Source: Bacteroidota bacterium
GTDB taxonomy: Bacteria; Bacteroidota; Bacteroidia; UBA7662
Assembly: GCA_016868875.1 (NCBI GenBank)
Contig: VGFN01000001.1
Span: 8,655-72,654, forward strand
Reading direction: 5' to 3'
Length of the DNA: 64,000 nucleotides
Part shown: in pieces, positions 46,009 to 53,898 of the stretch
How positions within the stretch are numbered: position 1 is the first letter of the stretch
Layout of the letters: each line of letters starts with the position of its first letter
Program-made: the position numbers and the translations under genes
The notes under the pieces: model-generated
What the model saw: only the letters and a program-made list of their open reading frames with translations
Told to the model about the DNA's origin: nothing
The model's database searches: none

Positions 46009-46773
46009 TTATTGGCGACCTTTCTGCAAAATCATTACCGCCATCCATCCCCAATATTTGAGACCTGGAATCCATCGAAAAGACCATTGGTCCAATCGAT
46101 CTAAGGAGCTGAGTATTCTTTTGAAATACGGCCTGTTACGGAAAACAACAGCGGCCGTGGTGAACAAATTGTAATAATCTACGGTAACCTCGCTGAAATA
46201 AGAGGTAGCTTTACGAAAGTCCTTGCGCCGCATGGGTTTTTCGTCCACTGTCCTCAATTGTGGGGTTAATTTTCGGTACCAATTCAGCAGGGGGTTATGC
46301 CCTGTGGGCTCGATAAATACCGCCTTGCCCCCAGGCTTCAGGCATCGATGCAATTCTTTGTAGGCCTTGTCCAAATCCAAATGATGAAGAATAGCGGAAC
46401 CCACGATCATATCAAAGGTATTATCCTCAAATTCAAGACTTTCGGCATTCATCCGTCGAAAATCAATCTCCAGATTTTCGGCCTGGGCCTGGGCCTTGGA
46501 CTGAGCGATGGCCACATCCGAAATGTCGATGCCCACCACTTGCGCTCCGTGTCGGGCAAGATTAAATGCTGCGGAGCCCGGCCCGCAACCGTATTCCAAT
46601 ACCTTACAACCCTGGGCCAAAGGCATCAAAGCATGCCAATGGGCGTAACGGCTGCTTTCGATGGTTTCGTAAAATTTATCCACCGATTTACGCAGGTCTT
46701 CCGCAAAAGATTTGTTATGGTATTCCCGCTCCCGTTCTAGGCGTGCGGTATCATCATCCATGGCCTTGTTCAT
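46009..46773 (-). CDS. Class I SAM-dependent methyltransferase
   Basis: A 254-residue methyltransferase with motif I LEYGCGPGSAAFNLA, the acidic loop VVGIDISDVAI and post-I motif FDMIVGSAILHHLDL. It resembles UbiE/Coq5-like or lipid methyltransferases. The C-terminal part (FTTAAVVF, LKYWGWMAVMIL) is hydrophobic and could touch a membrane. The substrate is unknown. It overlaps miaB by 4 bases (ATGA) and is followed by the sigma-54 activator. Confidence 0.85.
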   Translation of the reverse strand: MNKAMDDDTARLEREREYHNKSFAEDLRKSVDKFYETIESSRYAHWHALMPLAQGCKVLEYGCGPGSAAFNLARHGAQVVGIDISDVAIAQSKAQAQAENLEIDFRRMNAESLEFEDNTFDMIVGSAILHHLDLDKAYKELHRCLKPGGKAVFIEPTGHNPLLNWYRKLTPQLRTVDEKPMRRKDFRKATSYFSEVTVDYYNLFTTAAVVFRNRPYFKRILSSLDRLDQWSFRWIPGLKYWGWMAVMILQKGRQ

Positions 46774-48218
46774 GCCTGCACAGCATCAAATTCAACGACG
46801 TGACCCATCAAAGTTGCTTTGGTGGATCGATGCACCGTAACATCAACGAAGGTTCCTGGCGACAAGTCTTTGGCACCGATGAAATCAGGGGTCAATTCCC
46901 CAACTTTACCTGGAAATACCACCATTTTGTTGCGTGAATTTCTACCGCACCAATCCTGATCGGAACGTTTGGACTTGCCTTCGATGAGCACGCGATGAAC
47001 CTTGCCCTCTTCTTCTTGGTTGCGCTCCACGGAATGTTGATCCTGCAAGGCCATAACTTCAGCCAATCTACGTTTCTTGATTTCCTCAGGAACATCATCA
47101 GGGTATTTACGGGCCGCAAGGGTCCCGGGCCTCTCCGAATACGCAAACATGTAGGCCGAATCAAAACGAACCATCTCCATCAAAGACAAGGTTTCGCGAT
47201 GATCCTCTTCGGTTTCCCCGCAGAATCCAACAATGATATCGGTGGTAATTGCACAATCAGGGAGTATCCTTCGAATCGCCTCTACCCGTTCCAGGTACCA
47301 GGGGCGATCGTAGGTCCTGTTCATGCGCGCCAAGACCTTGGAACTCCCGGACTGCACAGGCAGGTGGATATTCTTGCATAAATTATCATGACGGGCCATG
47401 GTGTAAAGCACCTCGTCGGTAATGTCTTTGGGATGGGAGGTCGAGAATCGAACCCTTAAATCAGGTGAGATGCTTGCGATATAGGCCAACAAATCGGCAA
47501 ACAAAAAGGTAGGCGATTCTTCCCCCTTGGCTTCCTCTGCAGGGGCTTGCCATCGATAGGAATCCACGTTTTGGCCTAACAGTGTAACTTCCTTGTAACC
47601 TTGGGCCCATAATTCACGGCACTCCTGGTGAATGCTGTAGGGATCGCGGCTCCGTTCCCTCCCTCGGGTGAAGGGCACCACACAGAAAGAACACATGTTA
47701 TCGCAACCCCGCATAATGGTCACAAAGGCGGTCACCCCGTTCGAGCCCAAACGCACCGGGGCGATTTCCGCATAGGTCTCCTCCCGGGAGAGCAATACAT
47801 TCACCGCTTGTTGGCCTCCTTGGACCTGTTCCAAGAGACCCGGCAAATCCTTGTAAGCATCAGGGCCCACCACGAGGTCCACCAACTGCTCTTGCTCCAA
47901 TAACTTGCTCTTCAACCTCTCGGCCATGCATCCCAAAACACCAATGATCATGGACGGTTTATGGCGCTTCATGGCCCGAAAATGCTGCAATCGTGCCCTC
48001 ACCTTTTGTTCTGCATTTTCCCGTATAGAACAGGTATTGATCATCACCACATCCGCTTGCTCCAATTCATCCGTGACCCCGTACCCCAAATCAGCCATGA
48101 CCGAGGCCACAATTTCGCTGTCCGAGAAATTCATTTGGCAGCCGTAGCTCTCCATGTACAGGAATTTGTCGGTAGGTGGTAAATTCCCTTTCAGGATCCC
48201 GGAAAATTGGCCGCTCAT
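46770..48218 (-). CDS. miaB: tRNA-2-methylthio-N6-dimethylallyladenosine synthase
   Basis: A 482-residue radical-SAM methylthiotransferase. The N-terminal UPF0004 domain has the first cluster cysteines in ESYGCQMNFSDSE and MINTCSIRENAE. The radical-SAM cluster is RGCDNMCSFCVVPFTRGRERS. A TRAM domain closes the protein (VHRVLIEGKSKRSD, FVDVTVHRSTKATLMG). It adds the methylthio group at A37 of tRNAs. First gene of the miaB-methyltransferase-sigma54 activator-lptE-TPR-secG run. No clear TAnnTTTG is found in its 187-base upstream gap. Confidence 0.97.
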   Translation of the reverse strand: MSGQFSGILKGNLPPTDKFLYMESYGCQMNFSDSEIVASVMADLGYGVTDELEQADVVMINTCSIRENAEQKVRARLQHFRAMKRHKPSMIIGVLGCMAERLKSKLLEQEQLVDLVVGPDAYKDLPGLLEQVQGGQQAVNVLLSREETYAEIAPVRLGSNGVTAFVTIMRGCDNMCSFCVVPFTRGRERSRDPYSIHQECRELWAQGYKEVTLLGQNVDSYRWQAPAEEAKGEESPTFLFADLLAYIASISPDLRVRFSTSHPKDITDEVLYTMARHDNLCKNIHLPVQSGSSKVLARMNRTYDRPWYLERVEAIRRILPDCAITTDIIVGFCGETEEDHRETLSLMEMVRFDSAYMFAYSERPGTLAARKYPDDVPEEIKKRRLAEVMALQDQHSVERNQEEEGKVHRVLIEGKSKRSDQDWCGRNSRNKMVVFPGKVGELTPDFIGAKDLSPGTFVDVTVHRSTKATLMGHVVEFDAVQA

Positions 48219-48356
48219 GATCTATGGTCTTGGATAAAAACAAATAAGATTTGAAAAAAGGCTATTTCTTTGGCTAAAAACCGATTTTTTTTACAAAAAT
48301 ACGAGGAAATGCGACAAAATGTCAGGTTTTACCAAAAACCATGCCATACCCCAGAA

Positions 48357-48390
48357 TTTGGCACAAAGAAGATTTTGTGAACTAAACTTG
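48357..48390 (+). promoter_or_regulatory. Promoter of the first Omp28-like gene
   Basis: TTTG (48357-48360), a 22-base spacer and TAAACTTG (48383-48390, one mismatch to TAnnTTTG) precede a 14-base leader and the ATG at 48405. The rest of the 187-base gap after miaB shows only an 11-base palindrome, GACAAAATGTC, at 48313-48323. Confidence 0.5.
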
Positions 48391-48404
48391 TAAAAAAAAC
48401 CACT

Positions 48405-50297
48405 ATGTTCAAAAAAATACTCTTTTCCATGGCTTTTTGGGCCGCCATCCATGGTGCATCCATAGCCCAGACCGCTTTCAGCGAGGACTTTAACACAGTC
48501 GCATCCACAACATCCGTTCCCTCCGGTTGGGTTTTGAGAAACATAGATGGGAGGCCCGGCGCAAGCAATGTTTCTACCTTGACTGGCAACAGTACCAATG
48601 CATGGACTTTTCCCGCGGTTTTCAGCAATTTAGGGAAATCGGCCGTGAGTGTTTCTTGGACCAATCCCGTGGGCATTGTGGATCGTTGGTTGATTTCTCC
48701 ATCGATATCCATTCCCGCCAGCGGTAACTATTACATGATTTACGAGGCTCAAAGCTTGGGGAATGCTTCATATCCCGAGGCCTATGAGCTAAGGATCAGC
48801 AACGGGGATACCGCCAGAGCATCCTTTCTAACCTCAGCCCCGTTGTTTTCGACCAACGGAGAAAACACTGCCTTAACGGTACGTGGTTTTTCCATGGCAC
48901 CCTACGCCGATCAAACCATTCGCTTTGCCTTTCGGAACATCTCCAACGACATGGTGGCCATGTTGGTGGATAATATTCGCATTACGATCCCTGCTGCTGA
49001 CGCCGCCAAAATGGTTTCCCACACCGTTCCCTCCTTGGCCTTTACCAACGGTTCAGTGAATGTAGGTGGCTCTTTCAGGAATTTGGGACTTAACACCATT
49101 TCTTCGGCTACCCTCAACTACCAAGTGAATAACGGCCCTACCACCAGTCAGGCTTACAGCGGTTCGCTGAGCTCCTTCAATGCAGACGCCTTCACCTTCA
49201 CCAGCACCTACACGCCAACTACCGCCGGCGCCTACTCCATCAAGGTTTGGGTTTCCGGACTGAATGGAGGAAATATCAATTCCGATACCTTGACCGCTAC
49301 TTTATCCGTTGTGGACCCAGCCCCTCCTGTTCAATCCAATTTGGTCATCTACGAGCATTTCACAAACGCATCCTGCGGGCCTTGTGCCACTTATAATCCT
49401 CAATTTCAGGCACTTTTGCTAGCCAACAACATGGAGGCTACCTCAGTGAAGCATCACACCTCTTGGCCAGGTACTGACCCCATGTATTCCTTTAATACAG
49501 CCGATCCCACATCTCGCGTAAACTACTATGGTGTCACCGGCGTACCTGCTGTTCGTTTAGGCTCGACTTTGTCATCGAATCCTGCTAACATCAACCAGGG
49601 CAATATTGACGATAACATTATGAACACGCCCAACAATTGGAATTACATTCTCAATACCTCCATTACAGGCAACAACCTGTCGGTAACCGGTTCAGTTCGT
49701 GGCAAAACAACGACCTCCAACACCGACAACAAGCTATGGCTCTACCTTGTGGAAGACCCTATTTCCTATGCAACAGCACCCGGCAGCAACGGTGAAAAAG
49801 ATTTCCCTTCTGTTCTTCGCAAAATCCTCCCCACCTCCAACGGTATTAATTGTGGTAACGGATCACAAAGCACCACGGTCAATGCGACCTATGCTTTATC
49901 TCCCACCTTCGTTCGGGATAATCTTTACCTGTTGGCCTTCGTTCAGGCAAACGGCACCAAAAACGTCAATAAAGGTGTCAAAATCAAGTTGGGCAATGCC
50001 ATCAACACCACCTCGCTTCAGGACTTACCCTCCAAGAATACCCAATGGAGCGCTTATCCAAATCCTTCGAACAGCGAATTCTTCCTTCAAACTGCTGATG
50101 GATTCAACGACGCGACCGGTTACACCGTGTTCAATGCCATGGGACAAATCATGGCTCAGGGTACCCTGCTTGATAACGGCACGTCATCCACGGTTCGAAT
50201 TTCCACGATGGATTGGGCCAACGGTTTATACACCGTTCAACTTACCCAAGGAGATCAGCCTTTAACGCAACCTCGCAAAATCATGGTTCGCCATTAA
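48405..50297 (+). CDS. Secreted protein: cleaved-adhesin-like domain, Omp28/thioredoxin-like domain, type IX sorting domain
   Basis: A 630-residue exported protein. Signal peptide ~1-22 (ends SIAQ). Residues ~23-200 resemble the cleaved-adhesin/choice-of-anchor domain (FSEDFNTV, SGWVLRNIDG, DRWLISPSISI). A CARDB-like segment spans ~205-305. An Omp28-like domain spans ~315-540 with a thioredoxin-type CGPC (Cys324, Cys327) and GVTGVPAVRLG, whose VPA recalls the thioredoxin cis-Pro loop. The last ~80 residues (WSAYPNPSNSEFFLQ to RKIMVRH) are a type A sorting domain for type IX secretion. The next gene is a paralogue, separated by a terminator. Confidence 0.85.
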   Translation: MFKKILFSMAFWAAIHGASIAQTAFSEDFNTVASTTSVPSGWVLRNIDGRPGASNVSTLTGNSTNAWTFPAVFSNLGKSAVSVSWTNPVGIVDRWLISPSISIPASGNYYMIYEAQSLGNASYPEAYELRISNGDTARASFLTSAPLFSTNGENTALTVRGFSMAPYADQTIRFAFRNISNDMVAMLVDNIRITIPAADAAKMVSHTVPSLAFTNGSVNVGGSFRNLGLNTISSATLNYQVNNGPTTSQAYSGSLSSFNADAFTFTSTYTPTTAGAYSIKVWVSGLNGGNINSDTLTATLSVVDPAPPVQSNLVIYEHFTNASCGPCATYNPQFQALLLANNMEATSVKHHTSWPGTDPMYSFNTADPTSRVNYYGVTGVPAVRLGSTLSSNPANINQGNIDDNIMNTPNNWNYILNTSITGNNLSVTGSVRGKTTTSNTDNKLWLYLVEDPISYATAPGSNGEKDFPSVLRKILPTSNGINCGNGSQSTTVNATYALSPTFVRDNLYLLAFVQANGTKNVNKGVKIKLGNAINTTSLQDLPSKNTQWSAYPNPSNSEFFLQTADGFNDATGYTVFNAMGQIMAQGTLLDNGTSSTVRISTMDWANGLYTVQLTQGDQPLTQPRKIMVRH

Positions 50298-50323
50298 TTC
50301 AATGAAGCCGTTCCTTAGGAATC

Positions 50324-50349
50324 AAAAGAGCCCCGCAAGGGGCTTTTTT
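50324..50349 (+). terminator. Rho-independent terminator after the first Omp28-like gene
   Basis: AGCCCC-gcaa-GGGGCT stem-loop preceded by AAAAG and followed by five more T bases, 27 bases past the stop. It separates the two paralogues transcriptionally. Confidence 0.88.
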
Positions 50350-50396
50350 GTGGCATGACCTTATCTTAGTAACCAAATTATTAACCAATTTCGTTT

Positions 50397-51503
50397 ATGA
50401 ACCTTTCTCTACGTCTTCCATTCCATAAGCGCTTTCTCGCCTGGGGTGTCCTGTTCTCGGCAGGACTTTCCACTTCGATGGCGCAGGTTTCTGAGAGCAA
50501 TATTCTTGTCTTTGAGCACTTCACGAACGCATCCTGCGCCCCATGTGCCCAACAAAACCCCACCTTCCAAGGCCTTATGCGAAGTAATCCCGGTAAAGCC
50601 ACGGCGGTTCGGCATCACGTCTCCTGGCCAGGGTTGGATTCCATGTATTTGGCCAACCCTGTGGACCCCACAGTCCGGGTAAATTATTACGGAATAAGCG
50701 GCGTTCCCGCCTTGCGGCTCGGTCGTCATGCCCTAAGCACCGGTATGGGTCAAAGCACTTTGGAAACCTGGTATAATGTAACTCCAGCCAATTGGATCTA
50801 CGACTTGGATACTCGCCTCATTGGGGTAGGTGACCCACAGGTACCGGATTCCGTCGAAATCACCGGCTCGGTTTACTCGCTTGCTACCCCTGATTCCACC
50901 AACCGACTCGTATTGTTCCTTGCCGAGGATTCGATTTATTTCCCACCCCCAGGACAACCCGGTGGCGGTTTGCCAGGAAGCAACGGAGAGAAGCTATTCC
51001 CCATGGTCCTTCGCAAAATGCTCCCCGATACCAACGGAATCACTGTCGGATCTGGTGCCGTCCCTACGACCATTGGTTTCAAATACCGGTTAGGCAACCG
51101 TTGGAGAATACCGCACCTGTACCTCACCGGTTTTGTCCAAAATACCGTCACCAAACAGGTACACAAAGGCTTTAAACTTCAATTAGGCAACTCCATTCAT
51201 ACCTCGGTGGAGGATGAGGCCCTTATTGGTAATCCATGGAAGGTATACCCAAATCCTGCATCCGAATCCTGCATCCTTGAAATCCCATCCAAAGCAGAAA
51301 TGTCAAATGAGGAATGGACCATTCAGATGACCGATCTACAAGGGAGAACCACCCAAATCCTTGCCAATCAGATTTCATTCCTTGGGGCGAATAAGGTCGA
51401 ACTCGACCTTAGCAACCTAAGCGAGGGCTTGTATCAACTTACGATTTCATCAAGCCAAGCCCGGACTACCTATTCCCACAAGATTTTCAAAACCAACCCA
51501 TAA
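50397..51503 (+). CDS. Secreted Omp28/thioredoxin-like protein with type IX sorting domain
   Basis: A 368-residue paralogue of the C-terminal two thirds of the preceding protein. The signal peptide is ~1-28 (GVLFSAGLSTSMAQ). The Omp28 part begins VFEHFTNASCAPCAQQNP with Cys47 and Cys50 in a CAPC thioredoxin-type site. RHHVSWPGLDSMYLANP and GISGVPALRLG align with the neighbour. The C-terminal sorting domain starts PWKVYPNPASESC and ends TYSHKIFK. It lacks the adhesin-like domain. A weak -7 (TATCTTAG, 50362-50369) lies upstream. The acyl-CoA synthetase gene follows after 10 bases. Confidence 0.85.
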   Translation: MNLSLRLPFHKRFLAWGVLFSAGLSTSMAQVSESNILVFEHFTNASCAPCAQQNPTFQGLMRSNPGKATAVRHHVSWPGLDSMYLANPVDPTVRVNYYGISGVPALRLGRHALSTGMGQSTLETWYNVTPANWIYDLDTRLIGVGDPQVPDSVEITGSVYSLATPDSTNRLVLFLAEDSIYFPPPGQPGGGLPGSNGEKLFPMVLRKMLPDTNGITVGSGAVPTTIGFKYRLGNRWRIPHLYLTGFVQNTVTKQVHKGFKLQLGNSIHTSVEDEALIGNPWKVYPNPASESCILEIPSKAEMSNEEWTIQMTDLQGRTTQILANQISFLGANKVELDLSNLSEGLYQLTISSSQARTTYSHKIFKTNP

Positions 51504-51513
51504 TTTACGGACG

Positions 51514-53280
51514 ATGAATCAACCCCGCCTCCTGTTTGAATTGCTGGAATATCAAAAGGCGAGTTATCCCTTGGATTACGCCTTCGGCTGCAAAGTAGGC
51601 GGTGTTTGGAAATTATATTCCACCGAACAAGCCCTGGACGAAGTCAACCGAGTTGCCTTGGGCTTGATTAGCATGGGAGCCCAACCTGGTGACAAAATTG
51701 CAACCATTTCGAACAACAGGCCGGAATGGAATTTCATGGATTTGGGTATGCTTCAAATCGGTGCTGTTCATGTACCCCTTTATCCTACCATTACGGACCA
51801 AGATTACCGCTATATTTTGGAGCATGCCCATGTGAAATGGGTCATGATTTCGGATGAGGCCCTTTATCGTCGCATCGCGCCAATCGCTGCAGAATTCCCT
51901 GCTATTCATGGGGTTTACACGTTCAACCGGGTTGAGGGTGCTAAACACTGGACCGAAATTCAACAATCTCCGCGCAAAGAACTCAGCGATACCTTGGCCC
52001 GACGTCGCGCTGCCATCCAAAAGCAAGACACTGCCACCATTATCTATACCTCGGGAACCACCGGTTTCCCCAAAGGGGTCATGCTATCCCACGATAACAT
52101 CATGAGCAATTTGCTGGCGGCAGCCGTCAGGGTGCCCTGCAAAGCCGGTGATAAATCCTTGAGCTTCCTTCCGTTGAATCACATCTACGAGCGGATGCTG
52201 ACCTACATGATGATGTACAGTTCCATCGGAATTCATTATGCCGAAAGCATGGAAACCATCGGAGAAAATCTCAAGGAAATCAAGCCCCAAGTTTTCTCAA
52301 CCGTGCCTCGGCTTTTGGAGAAGGTGTACGACAAAATTGTGGCCAAGGGAATGGAGTTGACAGGCGTCAAGCGTTCCCTGTTTTTTTGGGCCTTGAATTT
52401 GGGACTGCGCTACGAGCTCCAAAGCGCCAACGGCTGGTGGTACGAAACCCAACTCAAATTGGCCAATAAACTTATTTTTAGCAAATGGCGCGAAGCATTG
52501 GGCGGAAATGTACAGGCCATTGTGAGTGGTGCGGCGGCTTTGCAACCTCGCCTGGCACGGGTTTTTTGGGCGGCCAAAATTCCAGTTTTGGAAGGCTATG
52601 GCCTCACCGAAACTTCCCCAGTTATTGCTGTTAATTATTTTGCAACGGGTCAGGTGGAATTTGGTACCGTAGGACCGGTTCTCGACAGCGTGGAACTGCG
52701 GATTGCCGATGATGGGGAGATTTTATGCCGAGGCGGCAACATTATGCAAGGGTATTACAAAGACGAAGCCCTGACCCAACAAGTGATTGACCACGATGGG
52801 TGGTTCCACACCGGCGATATAGGTACGTTGACCGCCCAGGGCAATCTCAAAATTACCGACCGCAAAAAAGAAATTTTCAAAACCTCCGGTGGCAAATACA
52901 TCGCACCCCAAGCCATGGAGAATAAATTCAAGGAATCGGTCTATATCGAACAACTCATGGTCTGCGGTGAAAACCAAAAACACCCCGCGGCTCTCATCGT
53001 GCCCGCATGGGATATTCTAGTGGACTGGGCCTCCAAGAACGGGATTAGCGACACGGCCATCCCCGCTTTGGCGGTAAACCCCCGCGTCGTTACCTTGATT
53101 CAAAGCGAGGTCGATCGTTACAACCAAGAATATGGCCAATGGGAGCAAATCAAGAAATTCACCATTCTTCCGGTAACGTGGACCGTGGACAGCGGTGAAT
53201 TAACCCCCACCATGAAACTCAAGCGCAAGTTCATTGTCGGAAAATTTCAAAAAGAACACGATAAACTCTACGCTTCCTGA
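51514..53280 (+). CDS. Long-chain acyl-CoA synthetase (AMP-forming)
   Basis: A 588-residue ANL-superfamily enzyme. The ATP-binding motif is TIIYTSGTTGFPKGVML, the A5 motif is EGYGLTETSP, then GWFHTGDIGTL and the hinge/ATP loop ITDRKKEIFKTSGGKYIAPQ. It matches the bacterial-eukaryotic long-chain FACS group common in Bacteroidota. It activates fatty acids to acyl-CoA, the input for the beta-oxidation operon beginning 124 bases downstream. A strong terminator follows the stop. Confidence 0.93.
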   Translation: MNQPRLLFELLEYQKASYPLDYAFGCKVGGVWKLYSTEQALDEVNRVALGLISMGAQPGDKIATISNNRPEWNFMDLGMLQIGAVHVPLYPTITDQDYRYILEHAHVKWVMISDEALYRRIAPIAAEFPAIHGVYTFNRVEGAKHWTEIQQSPRKELSDTLARRRAAIQKQDTATIIYTSGTTGFPKGVMLSHDNIMSNLLAAAVRVPCKAGDKSLSFLPLNHIYERMLTYMMMYSSIGIHYAESMETIGENLKEIKPQVFSTVPRLLEKVYDKIVAKGMELTGVKRSLFFWALNLGLRYELQSANGWWYETQLKLANKLIFSKWREALGGNVQAIVSGAAALQPRLARVFWAAKIPVLEGYGLTETSPVIAVNYFATGQVEFGTVGPVLDSVELRIADDGEILCRGGNIMQGYYKDEALTQQVIDHDGWFHTGDIGTLTAQGNLKITDRKKEIFKTSGGKYIAPQAMENKFKESVYIEQLMVCGENQKHPAALIVPAWDILVDWASKNGISDTAIPALAVNPRVVTLIQSEVDRYNQEYGQWEQIKKFTILPVTWTVDSGELTPTMKLKRKFIVGKFQKEHDKLYAS

Positions 53281-53315
53281 TTGAAAATTTCTTTGACCTT
53301 CTTACAAACCTCTTG

Positions 53316-53341
53316 ACCCGGCATTGCCGGGTTTTTTTTTA
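53316..53341 (+). terminator. Rho-independent terminator after the acyl-CoA synthetase gene
   Basis: ACCCGGC-att-GCCGGGT stem-loop followed by a run of T bases to 53340, 36 bases beyond the stop codon. Confidence 0.92.
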
Positions 53342-53353
53342 GTTTTTTTTGTT

Positions 53354-53381
53354 TTATGCATGCACAAATTATGCATGCATA
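53354..53381 (+). promoter_or_regulatory. Tandem TGCATGCA palindromes, likely MarR operator
   Basis: TTATGCATGCA occurs twice with a 15-base period (53354-53364 and 53369-53379). The second copy sits in a perfect 12-base palindrome TATGCATGCATA (53370-53381). The array ends 11 bases before the marR -7 box and covers the place where a -33 element would be, which suits autorepression of the marR-beta-oxidation operon. The binding protein is inferred. Confidence 0.65.
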
Positions 53382-53392
53382 CTAAAAAGGGT

Positions 53393-53400
53393 TATCTTTG
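53393..53400 (+). promoter_or_regulatory. -7 box of the marR-fadN operon, 3 bases before the ATG
   Basis: TATCTTTG matches TAnnTTTG exactly. The marR ATG at 53404 follows after 3 bases, so the mRNA would start at or next to the start codon. No TTG is present at the -33 position, which lies in the palindrome region. Confidence 0.6.
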
Positions 53401-53403
53401 GCT

Positions 53404-53898
53404 ATGGCTTTACCTGCACTTAGCGCTACCAAATCCAAACGAACGGTTTGTTTTGACACTCGTTTGACCTGGCTCAACATCGCCCGTATGTACCATTTTG
53501 AGGCCGAAAGCTACGGCCTCTCCGTTTCTTCGGCCTACCTCTTGTTGCATATCGAAACAGATGGACTGCCAGTGACGCAAATCGCGCCCAAATTGGGCAT
53601 GGAGCCTTCCTCCACCACCCGATCCTTGAATAAATTGGAAAAGGACGGCCTAATCGAAAGGTACCGTATTCCCGGCCAAGACCGTCGGCAGGTGATGGTG
53701 CGTTTAACACCCCAAGGCATTGCCGCTCGCGAATTGGCCAAAGAAAGGGTACGACATTTTAATCGTTTGATTCGTAACCGACTTGGCGATGCCAAATTGG
53801 CTGTTTTTTTTGAATGCATGGATACCATCAACGGCCTCATCGGTTCCCTAAGCCCTGCGCAGTTGATGGGCAATGCGCAAATATCCCCTGTGTTATGA
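53404..53898 (+). CDS. MarR-family regulator of the beta-oxidation operon
   Basis: A 164-residue winged-helix regulator from the ATG at 53404; a TTG at 53398 lies inside the promoter box and is rejected. The DNA-binding part has GLPVTQIAPKLGMEPSSTTRSLNKLEKDGLI (residues ~56-86, helix-turn-helix around LGMEPSSTTRSLNKL) and the wing RYRIPGQDRRQVMVRLT. It heads the marR-fadN-fadA-acyl-CoA dehydrogenase operon and probably responds to acyl-CoA or fatty acid. The stop overlaps the next start (ATGA). Confidence 0.9.
   Translation: MALPALSATKSKRTVCFDTRLTWLNIARMYHFEAESYGLSVSSAYLLLHIETDGLPVTQIAPKLGMEPSSTTRSLNKLEKDGLIERYRIPGQDRRQVMVRLTPQGIAARELAKERVRHFNRLIRNRLGDAKLAVFFECMDTINGLIGSLSPAQLMGNAQISPVL

Noticed and set aside
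48313..48323. GACAAAATGTC palindrome in the miaB to Omp28-like gene gap, resembling the groES repeats
   Set aside because: Only one copy and a different symmetry; too weak to call a shared operator.
53814..53894. In-frame upstream extension of fadN from ATG 53814
   Set aside because: It lies within marR, lacks family similarity, and the ATG at 53895 gives the usual 4-base stop/start overlap and the Rossmann start.
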